From an uncultured bacterium (lineage in GTDB: Bacteria > Verrucomicrobiota > Kiritimatiellia > RFP12 > UBA1067): 59,574 bases of DNA. The stretch covers positions 1 through 59,574 of the forward strand of contig CADCGZ010000046.1 in NCBI GenBank assembly GCA_902801025.1, given 5' to 3'. Positions within the stretch are counted from its first letter, which is position 1; every line of letters begins with the position of its first letter. Below, piece by piece: positions 53,367 through 59,574 of the stretch. Both the position numbers and the translations under genes were made by a program. The notes under the pieces were generated by a model, which did not search any database, had not been told where the DNA came from, and saw nothing but the letters and a program-made list of their open reading frames with translations.

Positions 53367-54206
53367 TCAATGGTTGCCAGGCAGAATCTCGTTCATGCTG
53401 CCGGTGCGGTAGCCGAGAAGATCGAGCGCGACATACGCAAAGCCAAGGTCGTTGAATGCGGCGGCTATTTCCGACGCGCGCGCGGCGAGACGCGGAATGT
53501 CGGCGGGCGGCACCTCGATCCGCGCGAGATCGCCATGCGAGCGTACGCGCAGCTGCGTGAGTCCCCATCCCGCGTCAAGAAGCCACTGTTCCGCTTTTTC
53601 CACCCGCTCGAGCCCACGGACAGTGATGCGTTCGCCGTAGGGAAAGCGCGAGGCAAGGCAGGCGAATGACGGCTTGTCGGAGGTTGGGAGTCCCATTTTG
53701 CGCGACAGTGCGCGGATTTCAGTTTTCGTCAAACCGGCTTCGTGTAGTGGGCTAACGATGCCGAGTTCCCTAATGGCGCGGCGTCCCGGACGGTAGTCGC
53801 CGTCATCGTCGATGTTCGAACCTTCAAGCACCGCCGCCAAACCATTGTCACGCGCAAAGGCAAGGAGTTTGCCGAACAACTCCTTCTTGCAGTGGTAACA
53901 TCTATCAGGAGGGTTTTCCGCAAATCCCGGGATGTCCAACTCTTCGGAATCGATGACCACATGGCGAACGCCCTCTGCGCGGCAGAACGCCGTCGTCTCG
54001 TCCAGCTCGCGGTTGGGGAAGGAATGCGAACGAGCCGTGGCTGCCACCACGCGATCCCCCAGCTCCTCGTGCGCCACGCGCAGAAGGAAGGTCGAATCCA
54101 CACCAGACGAGAACGCCACAACCGCGCCCCCAATGACACGTAAACGCTCGCGGAGCCGTTCCAGCTTCGCGAGCGCTTGTGTGTGTTCCTGTTGGCGTAA
54201 AGCCAT
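53367..54206 (-). CDS. larE: LarE-like ATP-dependent sulfur transferase (PP-loop)
   Basis: 279 residues. The PP-loop is VVAFSSGVDSTFLL; FPNRELDETTAFC, RCYHCKKELF and SFACLASRFPYG match LarE, the last holding the Cys that in Lactobacillus LarE donates its own sulfur to the nickel-pincer cofactor. No larB or larC is in the window, so a different sulfur acceptor is possible. Predicted leaderless. The 53198-53366 gap shows no gene. Confidence 0.88.
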   Translation of the reverse strand: MALRQQEHTQALAKLERLRERLRVIGGAVVAFSSGVDSTFLLRVAHEELGDRVVAATARSHSFPNRELDETTAFCRAEGVRHVVIDSEELDIPGFAENPPDRCYHCKKELFGKLLAFARDNGLAAVLEGSNIDDDGDYRPGRRAIRELGIVSPLHEAGLTKTEIRALSRKMGLPTSDKPSFACLASRFPYGERITVRGLERVEKAEQWLLDAGWGLTQLRVRSHGDLARIEVPPADIPRLAARASEIAAAFNDLGFAYVALDLLGYRTGSMNEILPGNH

Positions 54207-54212
54207 GGGTAC

Positions 54213-54221
54213 ATTATATCA
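54213..54221 (-). promoter_or_regulatory. Extended -10 promoter of larE
   Basis: TGATATAAT on the minus strand, 6 bases before the ATG at 54206. Confidence 0.7.
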
Positions 54222-54231
54222 TAATGAGCCC

Positions 54232-55155
54232 TTACTCGAAGAGCCAGGTCGAGAGGTAACGCTCGCCCGTGTCGGGAAGGAGCGCGACGATTGTCTTGCC
54301 GGCAAACTCAGGACGCTTCGAGAGCTCGAGGGCCGCCCAGAGGGCAGCACCGGACGAGATGCCGACGAGAAGCCCTTCCTGCGCCGCAGCTGCGCGAGCC
54401 GTCTTGCCAGCGTCATCGGCGCTGGCCTTGATGACTTCTGTGAGAAGCGAGGTGTCGAGCACCTTCGGGACGAAGCCCGCGCCGATGCCCTGGATCTTGT
54501 GGGGGCCGGGCTGTCCGCCGGAGAGGACAGGCGACGTGTCGGGTTCCACCGCAAAGAGCTTCACGTTCGGGTTCTTCTCCTTGAGGTACTTTCCAGTTCC
54601 CGTGATCGTGCCGCCCGTGCCGACGCCGCCCACGAACGCAGCGACCTCGCCATTCGTGTCCGCCCAGACTTCGGGTCCCGTCGTGCGGTAGTGGAAGTCG
54701 GGGTTCGCCGGATTCTCGAACTGCTGCAGAATCACGGCGCCAGGCGTGGAGTCGCGAAGCTCGTTTGCCTTGGCAATCGCGCCCTTCATGCCGGCCGCGC
54801 CTGGCGTGAGGACGATTTCCGCGCCGTAGGCTGCCGCGAGCTTGCGACGCTCGATCGACATCGTCTCGGGCATGGTGAGAATGAGGTGATATCCCTTCAC
54901 CGCGCTGACGAGAGCGAGGCCGACGCCGGTGTTGCCGCTCGTGGGCTCGATGATCGTCGCGCCGGCTTTAAGGGCACCCGACTTCTCAGCCGCTTCCACC
55001 ATCGAAAGCGCGATACGGTCCTTGACGCTTCCGCCTGGGTTGAAGTACTCGACCTTTGCGAGCACCTTGGCTCCGCCCTTGTTGAGCTTGTTGGAGATCT
55101 CGACGAGTGGCGTTCCGCCGACCTTTGCCAAAATGTTCTTTACTGTGTTGCTCAT
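54232..55155 (-). CDS. cysK: Cysteine synthase (O-acetylserine sulfhydrylase)
   Basis: 307 residues. PLP Lys in FNPGGSVKDR, substrate loop PTSGNTGVG, phosphate-binding GVGTGGTITG and ISSGAAL near the end. It makes cysteine from O-acetylserine and sulfide. It sits between larE and metY in a sulfur cluster. An AAAGGAAA ribosome-binding site precedes the ATG, so unlike several neighbours it has a normal leader. Confidence 0.95.
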   Translation of the reverse strand: MSNTVKNILAKVGGTPLVEISNKLNKGGAKVLAKVEYFNPGGSVKDRIALSMVEAAEKSGALKAGATIIEPTSGNTGVGLALVSAVKGYHLILTMPETMSIERRKLAAAYGAEIVLTPGAAGMKGAIAKANELRDSTPGAVILQQFENPANPDFHYRTTGPEVWADTNGEVAAFVGGVGTGGTITGTGKYLKEKNPNVKLFAVEPDTSPVLSGGQPGPHKIQGIGAGFVPKVLDTSLLTEVIKASADDAGKTARAAAAQEGLLVGISSGAALWAALELSKRPEFAGKTIVALLPDTGERYLSTWLFE

Positions 55156-55175
55156 GGTGAATTTCCTTTCGTTAT

Positions 55176-55184
55176 ATTATACCA
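55176..55184 (-). promoter_or_regulatory. Extended -10 promoter of cysK
   Basis: TGGTATAAT on the minus strand, 20 bases before the ATG, leaving room for the AAAGGAAA site. Confidence 0.7.
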
Positions 55185-55185
55185 A

Positions 55186-55265
55186 AGTTAGGTGGTTAGG
55201 TAGTTGGGTAGTTAGGAGGGTGGGTGGGAGGCATTCCGTTCCCCGTTCCCCATTCCCCGTTCCCC
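55186..55265. repeat. Compound micro-repeat, downstream copy
   Basis: Eight-base GTTAGGTA-type units (55186-55230) pass into seven-base CCCCGTT/CCCCATT units (55236-55265). The latter gives four G4 runs with 3-base loops on the minus strand, a textbook G-quadruplex pattern. Nearly identical to 56152-56253. Confidence 0.92.
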
Positions 55266-55268
55266 TTA

Positions 55269-56133
55269 TCAGAACTGGTACTGTACGCTGAAGACGAGGC
55301 CCGAGCCGACGCCGAGGTCCTTCGCGGAACCATGGCGGTAGAACTTGTCCTTGTCGCCAGTCTGGACATACGCTGCGACGAGCGTCAGGTTGTCGTTGAC
55401 GAACCACGCGACATGGCCGTCGTAGTAGTCGTGGTTGCGGATTCCGTCTCCGACGCGCGCGCCCTGTTTGTATTCGAGGCCGATTGCGACGTTGGACGCC
55501 GGCAGCACGTCGATGTTGCCGAAGGCGACAAGGTCGTAGTCGTTGTGCCCGACGACGCCGTTCACCACCTCGTCGGTGTAGAGACGGAGTCTGGGTGATC
55601 AGCTTCGACGCGACGACGTATGCGTCGAATCCGTCGTTGTCGAGCTTGAGGGCGTCAACAGTCCGCGAGTCGGTGTACTTGTAGATTCCGCCGACGGCTA
55701 TCGCCGGCACCCACGAAGTGTCGAACGCGTTCTCGTCGAGGAGGCGGAGCTTCGCGCCGATGTTGTACTTGTTGATCGACCTGTCGCCGTACTTCCTCGC
55801 GTTGACGAGTTCGTAGCCGGCCGAGAGCTCGAGGCGGCTTGCGACGGTGAACGCGGCGCCGAAGGCACCCCAGTTGATGTCTGCGTCATTGAGGTTGACG
55901 TACCATGCGCCGAACTGCGGCTTCGAGACGACGTTGTTTAGCGAGTTCGACTCGCCGCCCTCCCACGGCTGGCCCGCCGTGTATGCGAGGGGGTTGAAGG
56001 CGATGCCTCCCGCGCCCTGCAGGTTGTTTAGCGGTACGCCTCCGTAGGCGGTTCCTATTGCAACGACTGCCGCGAAAGAGAGAGCGGCTGCGATGCGGAT
56101 GGACTTGCTGTTCTTGATGGTATTGTTGTTCAT
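55269..56133 (-). pseudogene. Outer-membrane protein (DUF3034-like), frameshifted
   Basis: The ATG at 56133 (AAAGGAAT site) starts a signal peptide followed by GGVPLNNLQGAGGIAFNPLA, resembling DUF3034 outer-membrane proteins. The first frame breaks after KLITQ; the neighbouring frame continues as LRLYTDEVVNGVVGHNDYDL and ends in VQYQF with a terminal Phe, typical of a beta-barrel. Removing one C from the CCC at 55593-55595 (minus-strand sense) fuses both parts into a 287-residue protein. Either a recent mutation, phase variation or a sequencing error. Flanked on both sides by the same compound repeat. Confidence 0.8.
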
Positions 56134-56151
56134 TGTGCGATTCCTTTCTTA

Positions 56152-56253
56152 AGTGGTTAGATAGTTATGTGGTTAGGTAGTTGAGTAGTTAGGTGGGTGG
56201 GAGGCATTCCGTTCCCCGTTCCCCATTCCCCGTTCCCCATTCCCCGTTCCCCT
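56152..56253. repeat. Compound micro-repeat, upstream copy
   Basis: Same order and orientation as 55186-55265: GTTAGGTA-type octamers (56152-56205), then heptamers with six C4 runs (56214-56252), i.e. six G4 runs on the minus strand. It lies between metY and the outer-membrane protein gene. Confidence 0.92.
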
Positions 56254-56265
56254 TAAGGGCGGGGG

Positions 56266-57561
56266 TTAAATTGCCTCCAGCGCGCGGTCGAGCTCGGCGA
56301 TTATGTCGTCGACATGCTCGAGGCCGATGGAGAGGCGGATCAACTCGGGCAGGACGCCGCCCTTCCTGAGGTCCTCGTCGGAGAGCTGCGAGTGCGTCGT
56401 CGATGCAGGATGTATGACAAGCGACTTCGCGTCTCCGACGTTGGCGAGGATCGAGAAGATCTCACCGTTGAGCGCGTCCGCGAAACATCGGGCCTTCTCG
56501 GAGCCGCCCTTGACGCCGAAGACGACCATTCCGCCTGCGCCGTTCGGAAGGTACTTCTTCGCGAGTTCCGGCTGTGTAAGGGAAGGGTACTTGACCCAAG
56601 CGACCTTCGGGTGCTTCTCGAGGTGTTTTGCGACCGCGAGCGCGTTTTCGCTATGGCGCGCGATGCGGAGCGGCAGCGACTCGACGCCCTGGAGGAAGAT
56701 CCACGCCGCGTCTGGCGCAAGCGTCGGGCCCTGGTTGCGGATGCCAACCGTGAGAAGGCGGATCGAAAACGCAATGGGCTTGAGCGGCTCGGGGAGGTCG
56801 TGGGCGAACCTGAGGCCGTGGTAGCCTGCGTCCGGTTCGTTGTAGAGCGCGAACTTGGGGTCGGACCAGTCGAAGCCGCCTTTTTCAACGACGACACCGC
56901 CGATGCCGGCGCCGTGCCCGCCGATCCACTTCGAAAGAGAGTGAATCACGAAGTCGGCGCCGTGGTCAAGCGCCCTCAGGAGCGGCGGCGGCGTGAATGT
57001 CGCGTCGACGACGAGCGGCAGATGGTGCCTGTGCGCGACCTCGGCGTACTTCTCGATGTCCGCGATGTCAAGGGCGGGGTTGCCGACCGCCTCGATAAAG
57101 AGAAGCCTAGTCTTCTCGTTTATCGCCGCCTCGACGGCCCCGAAGTCGTTGACAGGGGTGAAGTTCACCTTGATGCCGGCGTTCGGCAAGATCGCGTCGA
57201 ACTGGCTGAACGTGCCGCCGTAGAGGTTGCTCGCCGCGACAATCTCGTCGCCAGCGCGGGCAATGTTGGTAATGGTGAAGAAGATCGCCGCCGTGCCGGA
57301 GGAGAGCGTCTGCGCCGCCGCGCCGCCCTCGAGCGCCGCGATGCGCTTGGCGAGGACGTCGTTCGTCGGGTTCATGAGACGAGCATAGATGTTGCCGAGT
57401 TCCCTGAGGCCGAAGAGGTCGGCACCGTGCTTGGAGTCGCGGAAGTTATAGGCGGTCGTCCTGTAGACCGGAACGGCCCTTGCGTTCGTGGCGGGGTCGC
57501 CGAAGGTCGGCTGTCCTGCGTGGACGGCCAGCGTTTCAATGTGGAATTTCCTGTCGCTCAT
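56266..57561 (-). CDS. metY: O-acetylhomoserine sulfhydrylase / aminocarboxypropyltransferase
   Basis: 431 residues from the ATG at 57561 (AAAGGAG site). The order ETLAVHAGQ, YARLMNPTNDVLAKRIAALE, LSSGTAAIFF and the PLP Lys in HSLSKWIGGHG is that of MetY rather than MetB; the length is also right. It makes homocysteine from O-acetylhomoserine and sulfide. It is divergent from a LysR gene, the usual arrangement for its regulator. Confidence 0.94.
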   Translation of the reverse strand: MSDRKFHIETLAVHAGQPTFGDPATNARAVPVYRTTAYNFRDSKHGADLFGLRELGNIYARLMNPTNDVLAKRIAALEGGAAAQTLSSGTAAIFFTITNIARAGDEIVAASNLYGGTFSQFDAILPNAGIKVNFTPVNDFGAVEAAINEKTRLLFIEAVGNPALDIADIEKYAEVAHRHHLPLVVDATFTPPPLLRALDHGADFVIHSLSKWIGGHGAGIGGVVVEKGGFDWSDPKFALYNEPDAGYHGLRFAHDLPEPLKPIAFSIRLLTVGIRNQGPTLAPDAAWIFLQGVESLPLRIARHSENALAVAKHLEKHPKVAWVKYPSLTQPELAKKYLPNGAGGMVVFGVKGGSEKARCFADALNGEIFSILANVGDAKSLVIHPASTTHSQLSDEDLRKGGVLPELIRLSIGLEHVDDIIAELDRALEAI

Positions 57562-57595
57562 GTTGAATTCTCCTTTCCTGCGTTTGAACGCGGCT

Positions 57596-57604
57596 ATTGT
57601 AGCA
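57596..57604 (-). promoter_or_regulatory. Extended -10 promoter of metY
   Basis: TGCTACAAT on the minus strand with a ~27-base leader. The divergent lysR promoter uses the same TGCTACAAT. Confidence 0.6.
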
Positions 57605-57647
57605 TTTGACATGCCCATTGCATAATTGGAAATAATTTATTTAGTCC

Positions 57648-57656
57648 ATAGCCTAT
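57648..57656. promoter_or_regulatory. Candidate LysR-type operator
   Basis: ATAG-C-CTAT, a short inverted repeat of the T-N-A class in the metY-lysR intergenic region, about 45 bases from each -10 box, in AT-rich surroundings. Confidence 0.4.
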
Positions 57657-57675
57657 TCCTATATTCAGAAAATTG

Positions 57676-57684
57676 TGCTACAAT
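57676..57684 (+). promoter_or_regulatory. Extended -10 promoter of the LysR gene
   Basis: TGCTACAAT, 9 bases before the ATG at 57694; leaderless transcript expected. Confidence 0.6.
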
Positions 57685-57693
57685 ACTCGCGCC

Positions 57694-58608
57694 ATGACAC
57701 TACAGCAACTCAGATACGTAGACCAGGTGGCGACCGTCGGCTCGATCAGTGAGGCGGCTCGCAAGCTCTTCGTCTCGCAGCCCACGCTCACGGAAGCGGT
57801 GCGCACTCTTGAGGAAGAGCTTCGCATCGCGATCTTCAACCGCTCCGCGAAAGGCGTGACGGTCACGCGCGAGGGCGAGGAGTTCCTCGCATCGGCGCGG
57901 CAGATTCTCGACGACGCCGGGCGAATCCAGGAGAAGTACACGGGCAAGGCGGTGCGGCGTCCGCAGTTCGCGGTCTCGTGCCAGCACTACGCCTTCGCGG
58001 TCGAGGCGTTCATGGAAGTCGTAAGGGAATGTGGCGCAGAAAGCTACGACTTCACGCTGCGCGAGACCGTGACGAGCGAAATCATCGACGACGTCGCCCG
58101 GAACAGAAGCGAGATCGGCATATTGTATCTCTCGCGGCGCAACGAACGGGCGCTCATGAAGATCCTCAAAAAGGAAGACCTCTCCTTCGAGGAGCTCCTG
58201 ACCGCGAAGCCGCACGTCTTCATCGGGAAGAACCACCCGCTCGCAAAGAAGAAGTCCATCTCGCCTGGCGAACTCGACGACTACCCGTACCTCTCCTACG
58301 AGCAGGGCGTCGAGAACGCGTTGTACTTCGCCGAGGAGGTCATGCCCGCGATAGACCGCAAAAAGAACATACGCGTGCGCGACCGCGCAACGATGACAAA
58401 GTTGATGCTGGGGCTGAACGGCTACACGGTTTCGTCTGGCGCGAGAAGCAAGATGTACGCAAACGACATAGTCGCGGTACCGCTCAAGCTTGACGATTTC
58501 ATTCGCATAGGGCTTGTGCGCCGTTCTGGGATTTCTCTTTCGACCGCAGGCGAGATATTCGTCAGCAATATCCGCCTAAAAGCATCCGTCGCATCAAATA
58601 AGCATTGA
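57694..58608 (+). CDS. LysR-family transcriptional regulator
   Basis: 304 residues. The N-terminal winged helix (MTLQQLRYVDQVATVGSISE, ARKLFVSQPTLTEAVRTLEE) is followed by a two-lobed effector domain. Divergent from metY with a shared 130-base intergenic region, so control of metY and possibly the whole sulfur cluster is likely; the effector may be a sulfur metabolite such as O-acetylserine or O-acetylhomoserine (inference). An in-frame TTG at 57673 lies upstream of the -10 box and is rejected as start. Confidence 0.9.
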   Translation: MTLQQLRYVDQVATVGSISEAARKLFVSQPTLTEAVRTLEEELRIAIFNRSAKGVTVTREGEEFLASARQILDDAGRIQEKYTGKAVRRPQFAVSCQHYAFAVEAFMEVVRECGAESYDFTLRETVTSEIIDDVARNRSEIGILYLSRRNERALMKILKKEDLSFEELLTAKPHVFIGKNHPLAKKKSISPGELDDYPYLSYEQGVENALYFAEEVMPAIDRKKNIRVRDRATMTKLMLGLNGYTVSSGARSKMYANDIVAVPLKLDDFIRIGLVRRSGISLSTAGEIFVSNIRLKASVASNKH

Positions 58609-58639
58609 CAGTGCATTAAATCAAAGATACACGGCTGTT

Positions 58640-58678
58640 TCTCTGCGACTCTGTATCTTTGTGTCTATGTGTTAAATT
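58640..58678. repeat. CTCTGCGACTCTG-type micro-repeat
   Basis: Degenerate short tandem tract (CTCTGCGA, CTCTGTAT, CTTTGTGT, CTATGTGTT) after lysR, related to the tract at 13661-13690 in the opposite orientation. Confidence 0.6.
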
Positions 58679-58698
58679 CCTCCCTTCGCTGTAACATT

Positions 58699-58717
58699 CT
58701 GTCGCACGAAGCGACAG
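58699..58717. promoter_or_regulatory. Inverted repeat upstream of the sHsp promoter
   Basis: CTGTCGC-N5-GCGACAG, a perfect 7-base inverted repeat about 75 bases before the predicted sigma-54 start; a candidate activator-binding site or a lysR terminator without a T tract. Confidence 0.5.
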
Positions 58718-58757
58718 CGTGTCTCACTTCTTGGCGTGTTGCCGAGGATTTCACGTT

Positions 58758-58773
58758 TGGCACGGGCGGTGCA
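58758..58773 (+). promoter_or_regulatory. Candidate sigma-54 (-24/-12) promoter of the sHsp operon
   Basis: TGGCAC-N5-GTGCA has the invariant GG and GC exactly 10 bases apart. The predicted start leaves a ~50-base leader to the ATG at 58832. No CIRCE element is present. Confidence 0.6.
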
Positions 58774-58831
58774 ATATTGTGGGCGTCCGCGCAAAATGGC
58801 GCAGACAAAAGATTTGAAAGGAGAAAGAAAA

Positions 58832-59224
58832 ATGAACACGATAATGAACATTGATCCGTGGGGATTCCTGGACGATCTGCTCGGCGTACCGAGCCGCACG
58901 TTCCAGGCGATGAGGGCGCGTGCAGCAGGGCGCTTCCCGCCCGTGAACGTGTTCCTCGACGACAACGCGGTTCTGCTCGACCTGCAGCTGCCGGGGAAAA
59001 CCGCAAAGGACGTGACGCTCACGCTCGAACCGCAGGCAGTCGTGATCGCCGACAAGCCGGTGGCCGAGGAAGGCAAAGAGGTGCAGCCCGCATGGAGCCG
59101 CCGCCTCGACCTGCCCTTCCGCGTCAACGCCGACAAGGCCAACGCAAAGTTCACCGACGGCATACTCCGCATCGAGCTGCCGAAGGCCGAGAAGGAAGGC
59201 GTCAAGCACATCGCGATCCAGTAA
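58832..59224 (+). CDS. Hsp20-family small heat-shock protein
   Basis: 130 residues. An N-terminal segment (MNTIMNIDPWGFLDDLLG) precedes an alpha-crystallin domain: VFLDDNAVLLDLQLPGKTAK, then ADKANAKFTDGILRIELPKA with the A-x-x-x-n-G-L/I signature. ATP-independent holdase that keeps unfolding proteins soluble. A strong AAAGGAG site precedes the ATG. First of a tandem pair. Confidence 0.9.
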   Translation: MNTIMNIDPWGFLDDLLGVPSRTFQAMRARAAGRFPPVNVFLDDNAVLLDLQLPGKTAKDVTLTLEPQAVVIADKPVAEEGKEVQPAWSRRLDLPFRVNADKANAKFTDGILRIELPKAEKEGVKHIAIQ

Positions 59225-59254
59225 GGACCGCACAAAAAAGAAAGGAGATTTAAA

Positions 59255-59574
59255 ATGAACACCGAAGAGAAATTCACCGTTCCGTCCACGCAGTTTGTGG
59301 AGAATCCCGAGGGCTACGTGCTGAAGGCGTCGCTGCCTGGAATCGCAAAGGAGGACACGGAGCTTCACGTAGAGGGAAGGACGCTCGTCCTGAAGGCGAA
59401 GAGCCACTACCAGAATCCGGCCGGCTTCCGCCAGGTGGCCGCCGAGTTCGAGCACGAGAGCTACGCGATGAGCGCAGACCTCCCCGAAATGGCAGACGTG
59501 GGAACGCTGACGGCAAAGCTCGAAAACGGGCTTCTCACCGTGACGATCAAGAAGCGTCCCGAGACGCAGCCGAA
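59255..59574 (+). CDS. Second Hsp20-family protein, 3' end cut by window edge
   Basis: 106 residues visible. The alpha-crystallin domain runs from FVENPEGYVLKASLPGIAKE to the GLLTVTIKKR strand, so only a short tail is missing. AAAGGAG precedes the ATG, 30 bases after the first gene. Paired sHsps of different sequence often form mixed oligomers (family knowledge). Confidence 0.88.
   Translation, partial: MNTEEKFTVPSTQFVENPEGYVLKASLPGIAKEDTELHVEGRTLVLKAKSHYQNPAGFRQVAAEFEHESYAMSADLPEMADVGTLTAKLENGLLTVTIKKRPETQP

Noticed and set aside
57673..57693. Longer LysR start at the TTG at 57673
   Set aside because: It overlaps the -10 box and adds residues before the conserved first helix.

Overview
The window reads as about 60 kb of chromosome from an anaerobic, Gram-negative-type bacterium, most likely a gut or sediment member of the PVC group (Kiritimatiellae/Lentisphaeria-like). 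That placement is inference from gene content: YidC, a FadL-type outer-membrane protein, an LptA/OstA-like protein and an LpxL-type acyltransferase point to two membranes; polyferredoxins, an iron alcohol dehydrogenase and a pyruvate:ferredoxin oxidoreductase remnant point to anaerobic metabolism; giant InlB/leucine-rich surface proteins and a GH43-GH106 fusion fit a carbohydrate-feeding PVC lineage. No rRNA, tRNA or CRISPR array was seen.

Layout. 1-5.2 kb (minus): partial ettA, a secreted GH43-GH106 fusion, a TatD-linked radical SAM protein. 5.2-6.9 kb: two toxin-antitoxin modules (phd-doc, vapBC) around a decayed frame. 6.9-14.7 kb (minus): recR-ybaB, purC, a fadL-like porin with a TetR gene, a B12-binding-type radical SAM protein, icd, and an LptA-like protein. 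14.7-29.3 kb (minus): one giant exported protein of about 4,850 residues, split by one frameshift near 24,284. 29.6-35.8 kb (minus): yidC, a double glycosyltransferase, a CaCA exchanger, cmk, an oppC-type permease. 35.8-39.0 kb: an accessory insertion between yidC and yidD (nifJ fragment, AT-rich trypsin-like protease, second vapBC). 39.0-43.5 kb (minus): yidD-rnpA-rpmH, gph, a pseudouridine synthase, an acyltransferase, a low-molecular-weight phosphatase, bioB. 43.7-51.7 kb (plus): an aldo/keto reductase-polyferredoxin pair followed by a co-oriented run ending in an iron alcohol dehydrogenase. 51.8-57.6 kb (minus): pdxT-pdxS, larE, cysK, a frameshifted outer-membrane protein and metY, i.e. 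PLP synthesis beside PLP-dependent sulfur enzymes, with a divergent LysR regulator. 58.8-59.6 kb: two small heat-shock proteins behind a candidate sigma-54 promoter.

Two window-wide signals stand out. First, many genes have an extended -10 box (TGNTATAAT) only 6-10 bases before the start codon, so their transcripts should be leaderless or nearly so. Second, several families of 7-8-base micro-repeats sit in gene junctions and in three places inside reading frames, where they add low-complexity peptides without breaking the frame. Two near-identical compound copies with G-quadruplex potential flank the outer-membrane protein gene.
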